Shown here one piece after another: positions 16,722 through 24,264 of a stretch of DNA of 64,000 nucleotides (positions within the stretch are counted from its first letter, which is position 1; every line of letters starts with the position of its first letter). Below the pieces are notes generated by a model. That model was not told the origin of the DNA. It did not search any database and saw only the letters and a list, made by a program, of their open reading frames with translations. The stretch is from the NCBI GenBank assembly GCA_018714405.1, contig DVNM01000002.1, positions 65,243 to 129,242 of the forward strand, read 5' to 3'. This DNA is from Scybalenecus merdavium. Lineage in GTDB: Bacteria > Bacillota > Clostridia > Oscillospirales > Acutalibacteraceae. The position numbers were made by a program, and so were the translations under genes.

Positions 16722-17195
16722 ATGAAAAAAATACTTGTAGCCTATTTTTCGGCAAGCGGCACAACGGCGCGCGCAGCGCGCATTTTGGCCGATGCGGTGG
16801 GCGCCGATATTTATGAAATCAAGCCTGCCGCCGCATATACCAAAGCAGATTTAAACTGGTTGAATAAAAAGTCGCGCAGCTCCATTGAAATGAATGATCC
16901 CGCATCGCGGCCGGCTTTGCAGGACAAAAATGCCGATGTTGCAGAATATGATACCATTTTAGTTGGCTTTCCAATTTGGTGGTATACCGCACCGATGATC
17001 ATTCACACTTTTTTGGAAAGCTATGATTTTGCCGGTAAAACCATCGCGCTGTTTGCCACTTCCGGCGGCAGCGGGTTTGGCAAAACGGCGCAGACCATAG
17101 CAAAATGCTGCCCCGGCGCCGCTATAAAAGGCGAGATCCTTTTAAACGGCAGGCTGGATCCTGCTGCTCTGAAAGAATGGGTAAACCGTCTGTAA
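16722..17195 (+). CDS. Flavodoxin (cytosolic)
   Basis: A 157-residue flavodoxin-fold protein: ILVAYFSASGTTARAARILADAVG (FMN phosphate loop), FPIWWYTAPMIIHTFLESYDFAGK and ATSGGSGFGKTAQTIAKC. It resembles the preceding lipoprotein domain without the signal, so the two probably arose by duplication. It likely carries electrons from a reductase to a partner in the same cluster. The site GGGGATG precedes the ATG at close spacing. Confidence 0.88.
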   Translation: MKKILVAYFSASGTTARAARILADAVGADIYEIKPAAAYTKADLNWLNKKSRSSIEMNDPASRPALQDKNADVAEYDTILVGFPIWWYTAPMIIHTFLESYDFAGKTIALFATSGGSGFGKTAQTIAKCCPGAAIKGEILLNGRLDPAALKEWVNRL

Positions 17196-17212
17196 AGTGA
17201 GGAAGTGAAAGA

Positions 17213-17749
17213 ATGAAAATCGTAATGTTGCTTGGCAGTCCAAACAAAAACGGTTCGTCCAATCTGCTGGCCGGCCGCTTTGCAGACGGTGCACGGGAAG
17301 CCGGCCACACGGTAGAGCTGGTAGATGCAGCGCATGCCGACATCCATGTTTGCACAGGCTGCATTCACTGTGGTTACGACGGTCCGTGTGTGCAAAATGA
17401 CGATATGGAACAGATCAGCCGTTTGATACTGCATGCCGATATGCTGGTGTTTGTTACGCCGCTTTATTACTATGGCATGTCTGCACAGCTGAAAACGTTG
17501 GTAGACCGCTTTTGTGCATTCAACGGCCGCCTGCAGCGAAAAAATATGCGCTCTGCATTGATCGCAACCGCCTGGAATGACGACGATTGGACCTTTCAGG
17601 CACTCGAAACGCATTATTTTACATTAGTCAGGTATCTGAATTTGACAAACGCCGGCATGGTTTTGGGTGCCGGCTGCGGTACGCCGGCCATGACGCAGAA
17701 CTCCGAATTTCCGCAGCAGGCTTATCTGCTTGGAAAGCATTTAAAATAA
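17213..17749 (+). CDS. NAD(P)H-dependent FMN reductase-type flavodoxin-fold protein
   Basis: A 178-residue member of the iron-sulfur-flavoprotein/FMN-reductase group. Seen: MLLGSPNKNGSSNLLAGRF (flavin loop), CTGCIHCGYDGPCVQNDDM and FVTPLYYYGMSAQLKTLVDRF. The cysteine set C-x2-C-x2-C-x5-C resembles the cluster-binding site of iron-sulfur flavoproteins, so a 4Fe-4S cluster is possible. It follows the flavodoxin by 17 bases with GAGGAAGTG upstream. Confidence 0.85.
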   Translation: MKIVMLLGSPNKNGSSNLLAGRFADGAREAGHTVELVDAAHADIHVCTGCIHCGYDGPCVQNDDMEQISRLILHADMLVFVTPLYYYGMSAQLKTLVDRFCAFNGRLQRKNMRSALIATAWNDDDWTFQALETHYFTLVRYLNLTNAGMVLGAGCGTPAMTQNSEFPQQAYLLGKHLK

Positions 17750-17777
17750 AGATTTTTATGTTGTAAAGGAGCAAAAC

Positions 17778-18815
17778 ATGAAATACACAAAACTTGGCAA
17801 TTCTGATTTGAAGGTTTCCCGCATTTGCATGGGGTGCATGGGTTTTGGCGACGCAGCGCACGGCCAGCATTCCTGGACGATCGATGAGGAACACACACGC
17901 CAGATCATTCGCCGCGGACTGGAACTTGGCATTAATTTCTTCGACACGGCGATCGCTTACCAAAGCGGCACAAGCGAGCAGTATCTTGGCCGGGCACTGC
18001 GGGATTTTGCCAAACGCAATGAGGTCGTTGTGGCCACCAAATTTCTGCCGCGCACCAATGCGGAGATAGAAGCCGGCGTGACCGGGCAGCAGCACATTGA
18101 AAACATGCTGAACAAAAGTCTCGAAAACCTCGGCATGGATCATGTAGATCTGTATATCTATCATATGTGGGATCATCAGACGCCGCTTTATGACATTATG
18201 GATGGACTGAACAAAATGGTGAAAGCCGGCAAAACGCGCTATATCGGCATTTCCAACTGTTTTGCATGGCAGCTGGCCAAAGCCAATGCGCTTGCAGAAA
18301 AAGAAGGATTTTCCAAATTTGTTTCGGTACAGGGGCACTACAATTTGATCTTTAGGGAAGAAGAACGTGAAATGGTTCCGTACTGCCGCGAGGAAAATAT
18401 TGCTCTTACGCCGTACAGCGCACTGGCCGGCGGCCGTCTTTCCAAGCATCCGGGTGAAACTTCCAAACGCCTGCAGGAAGACAGTTATGCGCACTTGAAG
18501 TATGATGCAACGGCAGCTCAGGACGCCGTAATTATCGGCCGCGTGGCAGAGATCGCTGAAAAACGCGGTGTTTCCATGACCGAGGTTTCGCTTGCATGGC
18601 TGCTGACGAAAGTGGCGTCGCCAGTTGTGGGGGCAACCAAGTTGCACCATGTGGACGGCGCGGCAAAAGCCGCAGATCTGGTGCTGACGTCTGAAGAGCT
18701 TGCTGCTTTGGAAGGAGCGTATGTGCCGCACAAATTGGTTGGCGTTATGGCGCAGAATACCGCTTCTGCCGCTTCACAGCAGCACGTCTGGTCAACAGGC
18801 GACCAAAAAATCTAA
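17778..18815 (+). CDS. Aldo/keto reductase
   Basis: A 345-residue (alpha/beta)8 NADPH-dependent oxidoreductase. The catalytic tetrad is visible: Asp and Tyr in FFDTAIAYQSG, Lys in VVATKFLPR, His in DLYIYHMWDHQTP. The cofactor region near the C-terminus includes SPVVGATKLHHVDGA. The site AAAGGAG precedes ATG 17778. In this cluster it may reduce aldehydes or quinone-like compounds; the substrate is unknown. Confidence 0.92.
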   Translation: MKYTKLGNSDLKVSRICMGCMGFGDAAHGQHSWTIDEEHTRQIIRRGLELGINFFDTAIAYQSGTSEQYLGRALRDFAKRNEVVVATKFLPRTNAEIEAGVTGQQHIENMLNKSLENLGMDHVDLYIYHMWDHQTPLYDIMDGLNKMVKAGKTRYIGISNCFAWQLAKANALAEKEGFSKFVSVQGHYNLIFREEEREMVPYCREENIALTPYSALAGGRLSKHPGETSKRLQEDSYAHLKYDATAAQDAVIIGRVAEIAEKRGVSMTEVSLAWLLTKVASPVVGATKLHHVDGAAKAADLVLTSEELAALEGAYVPHKLVGVMAQNTASAASQQHVWSTGDQKI

Positions 18816-18837
18816 ACATGAAAAGAGGGCGAGAAAA

Positions 18838-19521
18838 TTGCGGGTAAGGCTGAAAATCGGCATAGATGTTTTTATGACGGCATTGCTGCTTTGTGCAATG
18901 GGCTACATGCTCATTGGGGAAGAAACGCACGAGTGGATCGGCTGCGCACTGTTTGTGCTTTTTGCCACGCACCATATTCTTAACCGAAACTGGTGGCAGC
19001 ATTTACGTCGCGGCAAGTATGCATCGGTGCGTATTTTCCAGACGGGTTTAAATTTTCTGATCCTGCTTGCGATGCTTGGGGCAATGGTCAGCGGTGTGCT
19101 TTTGTCACGCTATGTTTTTGACTTTGACGTCACAGGTCTTGCCAATTTTGCGCATGCGCTGCACATTCTTTCCGCCTACTGGGGTTTTGCGCTGATGTCT
19201 GTGCACCTTGGTCTGCATTGGGGCATGCTGTGCGGGCGATTAAAAATAGCGGTTGATAAAAAGAAACGACCGGCATGGTTCGTTTGGCTGCCGCGCATCG
19301 TTGCATTTTGCATTGCGGCTTACGGCGCGGTCAATATTGTGCGTCACGACCTTTTTTCATATATGTTTTTGCAAAGCCACTTTGTATTTTTCGATGCCGA
19401 GCAGCCTGTGGTACTGTTTTTGCTGGACTATGCCGCCATTATGGGCTTTTGGGTCTGGCTGACCTATTATGCACAAAAGCTGTTTAATATTTTTTACCAA
19501 AAAAGGAGAACGAAAAAATGA
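18838..19521 (+). CDS. DUF4405 membrane protein
   Basis: A 227-residue integral membrane protein with about five or six hydrophobic segments and several histidines near membrane ends (FATHHILNRNWWQH, FAHALHILSAYWGFALMSVHLGLHWGM). This matches the DUF4405 / cytochrome-b-like pattern, where such His residues could bind haem (inference). The frame opens at 18700 inside the aldo/keto reductase, but TTG 18838 follows AGAGGGCG and starts just before the first membrane segment. It overlaps the next gene by 4 bases. Confidence 0.75.
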   Translation: MRVRLKIGIDVFMTALLLCAMGYMLIGEETHEWIGCALFVLFATHHILNRNWWQHLRRGKYASVRIFQTGLNFLILLAMLGAMVSGVLLSRYVFDFDVTGLANFAHALHILSAYWGFALMSVHLGLHWGMLCGRLKIAVDKKKRPAWFVWLPRIVAFCIAAYGAVNIVRHDLFSYMFLQSHFVFFDAEQPVVLFLLDYAAIMGFWVWLTYYAQKLFNIFYQKRRTKK

Positions 19522-20036
19522 AGCGCATTTGTGCATTGGTTTTCTGTTTTAGTATGCTTTTCTTGTTTGCGGCCTGCAGTGCTGCCGAAACACCGTCACC
19601 CAGTGAAGCGCCGGTGCAGGCTGAACCTGCCGCAAATGCCGCTGCAGACGCGCAGCCGTCTGCGGCTCAGACAGAACAGGAGGGATCAAACGTTATGCAA
19701 ATTTCTGTAACCGATTCACAAGAACACGAGGTCGTTTTTGCTTTAAATGACAGCTCCGCTGCAAAAGCGCTTTATGCACAGCTGCCGCTTCGTGTCGAAG
19801 TGGAAAATTACAGCACGAATGAAAAAATTTTTTATCCCGAACCATTGGATGTGTCGGATACGCCGGCTGCCGGTGTTGAGGTAGGCACACTGGCTTATTA
19901 TGCGCCGTGGGGCGATGTGGTTATGTTTTATGACACATACCTTGCAAATCCGTCGCTTTATGAACTGGGGCGCGCTGTTTCCGGCGCAGAGCAGATCCGC
20001 GAATTGTCCGGCACACTGGATATTTCGGTCGAGTGA
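19518..20036 (+). CDS. Lipoprotein with cyclophilin-like domain
   Basis: A 172-residue exported protein. The lipobox FAAC lies at about residue 20, followed by an Ala/Gln/Pro-rich linker and a 110-residue domain with MQISVTDSQEHEVVFALNDSSAAKALYAQLPL and GTLAYYAPWGDVVMFY, typical of the cyclophilin-like family that clusters with flavodoxins in gut Firmicutes. Its role is unknown. The start overlaps the DUF4405 stop as ATGA, so the two membrane-associated proteins are translationally coupled. Confidence 0.8.
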   Translation: MKRICALVFCFSMLFLFAACSAAETPSPSEAPVQAEPAANAAADAQPSAAQTEQEGSNVMQISVTDSQEHEVVFALNDSSAAKALYAQLPLRVEVENYSTNEKIFYPEPLDVSDTPAAGVEVGTLAYYAPWGDVVMFYDTYLANPSLYELGRAVSGAEQIRELSGTLDISVE

Positions 20037-20073
20037 TTTGGATTTAATGATTTATTAAGAGATGTAAACTGAA

Positions 20074-20625
20074 ATGAAAAAGGATTTGGGTCCCGTCTTG
20101 GCATTATACCCAATGCCGCTTGTAATTGTTGGTGCGATGGTAGGCGAAAAACCAAATTGGCTTTTGGCCGGTCACGTTGGCATTCTGGGTCATGATCGGG
20201 TCATGGTCAGCCTGGCAAAGCCGCATTACACCAATCGCGGCATTCGTGAGGCGAAATGTTTAAGCATCAATATGGTCGATGCGCCATTGCTGCAAAAGGC
20301 AGATTACGTCGGCTGCGTGAGCGGCGCAAAAACCGACAAATCCGGCATGTTTCCATATACGTTGTCTGAAAGCGGTGCGCCGATTTTAGACGATTCTAAA
20401 CTGAGCATGGAATGCCTTTTGGAAGATATATACGAAACGCCGGGCTTCGACAATTTTATTTTAACGATTCGCCGAACTTTAGCTGACGAAGCAATTATTA
20501 ATGGGTCTGGTAAACCGGATTATGCGCAATTTAAACCGATTCTTTTTGAAATGCCCGGCTATACATATTTAAGCACCGGCAGGACTGTCGCAAAATGCCT
20601 GTCGCTCGGCCGTGAATTGAAATAG
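20074..20625 (+). CDS. Flavin reductase family protein
   Basis: A 183-residue FMN-binding split-barrel protein: PLVIVGAMVGEKPNWLLAGHVGILG, MVSLAKPHYTNRGI, CLSINMVDAPLLQKADYVGCVSG. This is the flavin-reductase-like domain; members reduce FMN or act as electron carriers. It is the last gene of the redox cluster before a strong terminator, 37 bases after the cyclophilin-like gene. The site AAGAGATG lies upstream. Confidence 0.88.
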   Translation: MKKDLGPVLALYPMPLVIVGAMVGEKPNWLLAGHVGILGHDRVMVSLAKPHYTNRGIREAKCLSINMVDAPLLQKADYVGCVSGAKTDKSGMFPYTLSESGAPILDDSKLSMECLLEDIYETPGFDNFILTIRRTLADEAIINGSGKPDYAQFKPILFEMPGYTYLSTGRTVAKCLSLGRELK

Positions 20626-20644
20626 ATGGACTGACGAAAAGATT

Positions 20645-20672
20645 AAGACGGCGCTTTTGCGCCGTCTTTTGC
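20645..20672 (+). terminator. Terminator of the redox cluster
   Basis: A perfect 10-bp stem, AAGACGGCGC/GCGCCGTCTT, with loop TTTT and T-tract. Confidence 0.92.
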
Positions 20673-20713
20673 TCTCCAAATCTTAACAAATGCTGAAATC
20701 CTTTTGCAGATAC

Positions 20714-20742
20714 TTGCAAAGTACAGAGTTTTTCATTATAAT
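20714..20742 (+). promoter_or_regulatory. Sigma-A promoter for the FAD oxidoreductase gene
   Basis: TTGCAA, 17 bp, perfect TATAAT, leaving a leader of about 58 bases. Confidence 0.75.
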
Positions 20743-20807
20743 ATACCGGCAGTATTATGAATAACTGTGCCGTACTGCGCTAAATTTTTAAAAGCGGTGA
20801 AGTTTTT

Positions 20808-22208
20808 ATGCATAAGCGTTATGATGTAATTATAATCGGTGCCGGTCCGTCCGGCATATTCTGTGCCTACGAGTTAAAGCGTTTGGATCCGGCCTTAAAA
20901 ATATTAATGATCGAAAAGGGCCGTTCCATTGAAAAACGCCAGTGCCCGAAACGGCGCACAAAACGTTGCATGGGCTGCCAGCCCTGTGCCATCACCACCG
21001 GGTTTGCCGGCGCCGGCGCGTTTTCAGACGGCAAGCTTTCGCTTTCGCCGGATGTCGGCGGCCATCTGCCGGAAATCCTCGGGTTTGACGAAACGTCTGC
21101 GCTCTTAAAAGAGGCAGACGACATTTATCTGCATTTCGGCGCCGATAAAAAGGTGTACGGCCTGGATAAATATCAGGAAATTGAAGAGATCCGCCGCAAA
21201 GCGATCATTGCCAATTTAAAGCTGATCGAATGCCCGATTCGTCACCTCGGCACGGAGGAAGGGTATAAGATCTATGCCAAATTCCAAAAACATCTGGAGT
21301 CGCAGGGCGTAGAGATCCTGTTCAACACAATGGTGGACGATATTTTGATCGAAAACGGCGCTGTGACCGGCGTGTCTGCCGGCGGTACGGTGTACGAAAG
21401 CAGTGAAGTCGTTGCCGCAGTTGGGCGCGAGGGGGCGGAGTGGCTTTCCCACATGTGCCGCGACCATAAGATCGAAACGGAGGTCGGCGTAGTAGACGTT
21501 GGCGTGCGCGTAGAAGTGCGCGACGAGGTCATGCGTTTTTTAAACGAAAATCTGTACGAGGCGAAGCTGGTCTACCACACACCCACTTTTGACGACAAGG
21601 TGCGCACCTTCTGCACGAACCCGTCGGGTGAGGTGGCCACAGAATATTATGACGATGGCCTTGCCGTGGTCAACGGCCATGCCTACAAGTCCAAAGAATA
21701 CAAAACGAACAACACAAACTTCGCGCTGCTCGTTTCCAAAAAATTTACCAAACCGTTTAAATCGCCGATCGAATACGGCAAGCACATTGCCCGTTTGAGC
21801 AACATGCTCTGCGACGGCAAGATTTTGGTGCAGACTTATGGCGATTTTAAGCGCGGCCGCCGCACAACAGATGAACGCCTTTGCCGCAACAACATCGTGC
21901 CCACGCTGAAAGACGCTGTGCCCGGTGATCTGTCGCTGGTGCTGCCGCACCGCATCATGGTGGACATAGCCGAAATGCTTGAGGCACTCGACAAGGTAAC
22001 GCCGGGTATTGCAAGCGACGAAACGCTGCTTTACGGCGTAGAAGTCAAGTTTTACTCCAACAAAGTGCTGGTTGACAAAAGTTTTGAAACAAGCGTGCGC
22101 GGTCTGCGCGCAGTCGGCGACGGCGCTTCGGTCACACGCGGCCTGATGCAGGCGTCTGCCAACGGCATCAGCGTAGCGCGCTGTATATATGAGAGGGTTA
22201 AAAATTAA
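20808..22208 (+). CDS. FAD-dependent oxidoreductase (COG2509 type)
   Basis: A 466-residue flavoprotein. The dinucleotide-binding motif VIIIGAGPSGIFCAYEL is at residues 6-22, followed by a cysteine-rich piece (CPKRRTKRCMGCQPC) and GFAGAGAFSDGKLSLSPDVGG; near the end RGLRAVGDGASVTRGLMQASANG is the second FAD-binding motif. This matches the uncharacterised FAD dehydrogenase group COG2509. The four cysteines might bind a metal or cluster. It sits upstream of yicC but has its own promoter and terminator. Substrate unknown. Confidence 0.85.
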   Translation: MHKRYDVIIIGAGPSGIFCAYELKRLDPALKILMIEKGRSIEKRQCPKRRTKRCMGCQPCAITTGFAGAGAFSDGKLSLSPDVGGHLPEILGFDETSALLKEADDIYLHFGADKKVYGLDKYQEIEEIRRKAIIANLKLIECPIRHLGTEEGYKIYAKFQKHLESQGVEILFNTMVDDILIENGAVTGVSAGGTVYESSEVVAAVGREGAEWLSHMCRDHKIETEVGVVDVGVRVEVRDEVMRFLNENLYEAKLVYHTPTFDDKVRTFCTNPSGEVATEYYDDGLAVVNGHAYKSKEYKTNNTNFALLVSKKFTKPFKSPIEYGKHIARLSNMLCDGKILVQTYGDFKRGRRTTDERLCRNNIVPTLKDAVPGDLSLVLPHRIMVDIAEMLEALDKVTPGIASDETLLYGVEVKFYSNKVLVDKSFETSVRGLRAVGDGASVTRGLMQASANGISVARCIYERVKN

Positions 22209-22246
22209 TTATTTATGAACAATGTAAATTAAGTGTGAACAAACAC

Positions 22247-22276
22247 TTGACGCGTATTCCATACTGTTTTTATAAT
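22247..22276 (+). promoter_or_regulatory. Sigma-A promoter for the yicC operon
   Basis: TTGACG, 18 bp, perfect TATAAT. The predicted transcription start is about 22283, inside the left arm of the following hairpin. Confidence 0.8.
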
Positions 22277-22277
22277 A

Positions 22278-22312
22278 GATCCAAAGCCCGGACAGGTGCT
22301 TTGGATCTTTTT
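22278..22312 (+). terminator. Terminator overlapping the yicC transcription start
   Basis: A perfect 10-bp stem, GATCCAAAGC/GCTTTGGATC, with a 10-nt loop and T5. Transcripts coming through from upstream would form it fully; those starting near 22283 keep only about 5 bp. Confidence 0.8.
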
Positions 22313-22327
22313 GATTGGAGTTTTACG

Positions 22328-23206
22328 ATGATCAGATCAATGACCGGCTTCGGCAGAAGCCACGCAGAAACGGCGGACTACAGGATCACGGTAGAATTCA
22401 AATCCGTTAATCACCGGTATTTTGAGTTCACTTCCCGGGTACCGCGCCAATATGCTTTTTTGGAAGAAAAATTAAAATCGTTTACAGGTGCTTCGGTAGG
22501 CCGCGGCAAAGTGGAGTGCAGTCTGCAGATCGACAGTATTAACGACACCTCCGCCGAGGTGCAGGTCAATCTGCCGCTTGCAGCTGCTTACGCTTCGGCG
22601 CTGCGGCAAATGAGCAAAGAGCTGGAACTGAAAGAAGATTTCGGCGCGTCGCTGATTGCCCGCTTCCCGGACGTGCTGGTGATCACCAAGGGCGAGGCAG
22701 ACGAGCAGCAGCTGTGGGACTGTGTGCGCCCCGTAGCCGAGGCAGCTTTGAACGATTTTATTGCCATGCGCACAGCTGAGGGCGCCCGCATCCGCGAAGA
22801 CCTGCTGGCGAAATGCGACGCGATCCTTGAACTGGTTTCTTTTGTAGAAGCGCGTTCCCCGCAGACGGTGGAAGAGTACCGTGCGCGTCTTTATGAGAAG
22901 ATGCAGGAAGTGCTGCAGACCGCCAATGTGGATGAGCAGCGTATTTTGACCGAGGCGGCCATCTATGCAGACAAGGTCGCTGTGGACGAAGAGACGGTGC
23001 GCCTGCGCAGCCACATTACACAGCTGAAGCAGTTTTTGAACAGTGATACGGCGATCGGGCGCAAAATGGATTTTCTGGTGCAGGAGATGAACCGGGAAGC
23101 CAACACGATCGCATCCAAATGCAGCAATGTGGACATTGCTTCCAAAGTGGTCGATATCAAATCAGAAATCGAAAAGATCCGTGAACAGATCCAGAATATA
23201 GAATAA
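22328..23206 (+). CDS. YicC family endoribonuclease
   Basis: A 292-residue protein of the YicC/YloC family, RNases involved in RNA turnover. Seen: MIRSMTGFGRSHAE (invariant start), EFKSVNHRYFE, RGKVECSLQI, and the C-terminal DUF1732 block HITQLKQFLNSDTAIGRKMDFLVQEMNREANTI. The earlier in-frame start at 22235 precedes the promoter -10 box and is rejected in favour of ATG 22328. It is the first gene of the gmk-priA-prkC block. Confidence 0.93.
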   Translation: MIRSMTGFGRSHAETADYRITVEFKSVNHRYFEFTSRVPRQYAFLEEKLKSFTGASVGRGKVECSLQIDSINDTSAEVQVNLPLAAAYASALRQMSKELELKEDFGASLIARFPDVLVITKGEADEQQLWDCVRPVAEAALNDFIAMRTAEGARIREDLLAKCDAILELVSFVEARSPQTVEEYRARLYEKMQEVLQTANVDEQRILTEAAIYADKVAVDEETVRLRSHITQLKQFLNSDTAIGRKMDFLVQEMNREANTIASKCSNVDIASKVVDIKSEIEKIREQIQNIE

Positions 23207-23217
23207 GGGTAAACACT

Positions 23218-23466
23218 ATGAATTTGGTAAATATCGGTTTTGGCAACCTTGTCAATGCAGACAGGATCATTTCGGTCGTCAGCCCGGAATCGGCGCCGGT
23301 CAAACGCATCGTTCAGCAGAGCAAGTCCTCAAATACGCTGATCGATGCCACACACGGCCGCAAGACAATGAGCGTCATTATTACCGATTCTGACCATGTG
23401 ATTTTAAGTTATCTGGACGTAAAGCAGCTGTCTGCCAAGCTGATGAAGGAGGAAGAGAATGAATAA
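23218..23466 (+). CDS. remA: DUF370 / RemA-type regulator
   Basis: An 82-residue protein matching RemA (DUF370), which in Bacillus is a DNA-binding activator of biofilm matrix genes. Seen: LVNIGFGNLVNADRIISVVSPESAP and ATHGRKTMSVIITDSDHVILS. The position between yicC and gmk is the conserved Firmicutes order. It overlaps the gmk start by 8 bases. Its targets here are unknown. Confidence 0.92.
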   Translation: MNLVNIGFGNLVNADRIISVVSPESAPVKRIVQQSKSSNTLIDATHGRKTMSVIITDSDHVILSYLDVKQLSAKLMKEEENE

Positions 23467-24040
23467 AGGAATGGTCGTTGTCATTTCCGCACCCAGCGGC
23501 TGCGGCAAAGACACTGTCGTGCGGGCACTTTGTCAAAAACGCCCGGACTGCCATGTGTCCATCTCAGCCACGACCCGAAAAAAACGGAAAAACGAAAAAG
23601 ACGGGATCGACTATTATTTCCGGTCGACCGAGGAATTTGAAAAGATGATTCAGGAAGACGCTTTCCTGGAATATGTATGTTATGACGGCAATTATTACGG
23701 CACGCCGAAAATGGAGGTAGAACGCTGTGTGAGCGGCGGTCTGGTGTGCATTCTTGTAATTGAAACGGCCGGCGCCTCCAAAATCATGAAACTGCTGCCG
23801 GAGTGCCTGTCTATCTTTTTGCTGCCGCCAAGCCTGGAGGTGCTTGAAAAACGCCTGGTCGGCCGCGGTACAGACGATGACCAGACCATCCGCTCCAGAA
23901 TGCTGATCGCAAACGATGAACTTAAGCACGCGAACGAATATGACTACTGTGTCGTCAATGACGATCTGTCTGCCTGTGTAGACGAGATCGACACCATTTT
24001 CAATAAAGAATTATATATCAGAAATCACGCAAAGGGGTAA
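23459..24040 (+). CDS. gmk: Guanylate kinase
   Basis: A 193-residue P-loop kinase that converts GMP to GDP. Seen: Walker A VISAPSGCGKDTVV at residues 8-21 (with Asp where most have Ser or Thr after GK), SISATTRKKRKNEKDGIDYYF (GMP-binding), and the lid YVCYDGNYYGTPK. The ATG follows GAGGAAGAG and overlaps the remA stop. Order and spacing match the standard block. Confidence 0.95.
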   Translation: MNKGMVVVISAPSGCGKDTVVRALCQKRPDCHVSISATTRKKRKNEKDGIDYYFRSTEEFEKMIQEDAFLEYVCYDGNYYGTPKMEVERCVSGGLVCILVIETAGASKIMKLLPECLSIFLLPPSLEVLEKRLVGRGTDDDQTIRSRMLIANDELKHANEYDYCVVNDDLSACVDEIDTIFNKELYIRNHAKG

Positions 24041-24045
24041 TTGTA

Positions 24046-24264
24046 ATGTTTAATCCGGATTTGAAAAAACTTTTGAAAAACACCAGCAGCCGCTATTCTC
24101 TTGTGGTCGCTGTTGCAAAACGTGCTCGCCAGATCCGTGACGAAGCGATTGAAAAAGAGGAGATCCTCGACAAAAAGGTCGTTTCCATGGCGATGGATGA
24201 GCTGTACGAGGGCAAATATATCGTAGAGGAACCGGATTCCATCAAAGCCAAAAACAATGACTGA
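24046..24264 (+). CDS. rpoZ: DNA-directed RNA polymerase omega subunit
   Basis: A 72-residue omega subunit that helps assemble and stabilise RNA polymerase. Seen: SRYSLVVAVAKRARQIRDEA, the conserved core that binds the beta-prime subunit. The site AAAGGGGTAA precedes ATG 24046. It directly follows gmk and overlaps priA by 8 bases; coaBC, which lies between rpoZ and priA in Bacillus, is absent. Confidence 0.93.
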   Translation: MFNPDLKKLLKNTSSRYSLVVAVAKRARQIRDEAIEKEEILDKKVVSMAMDELYEGKYIVEEPDSIKAKNND

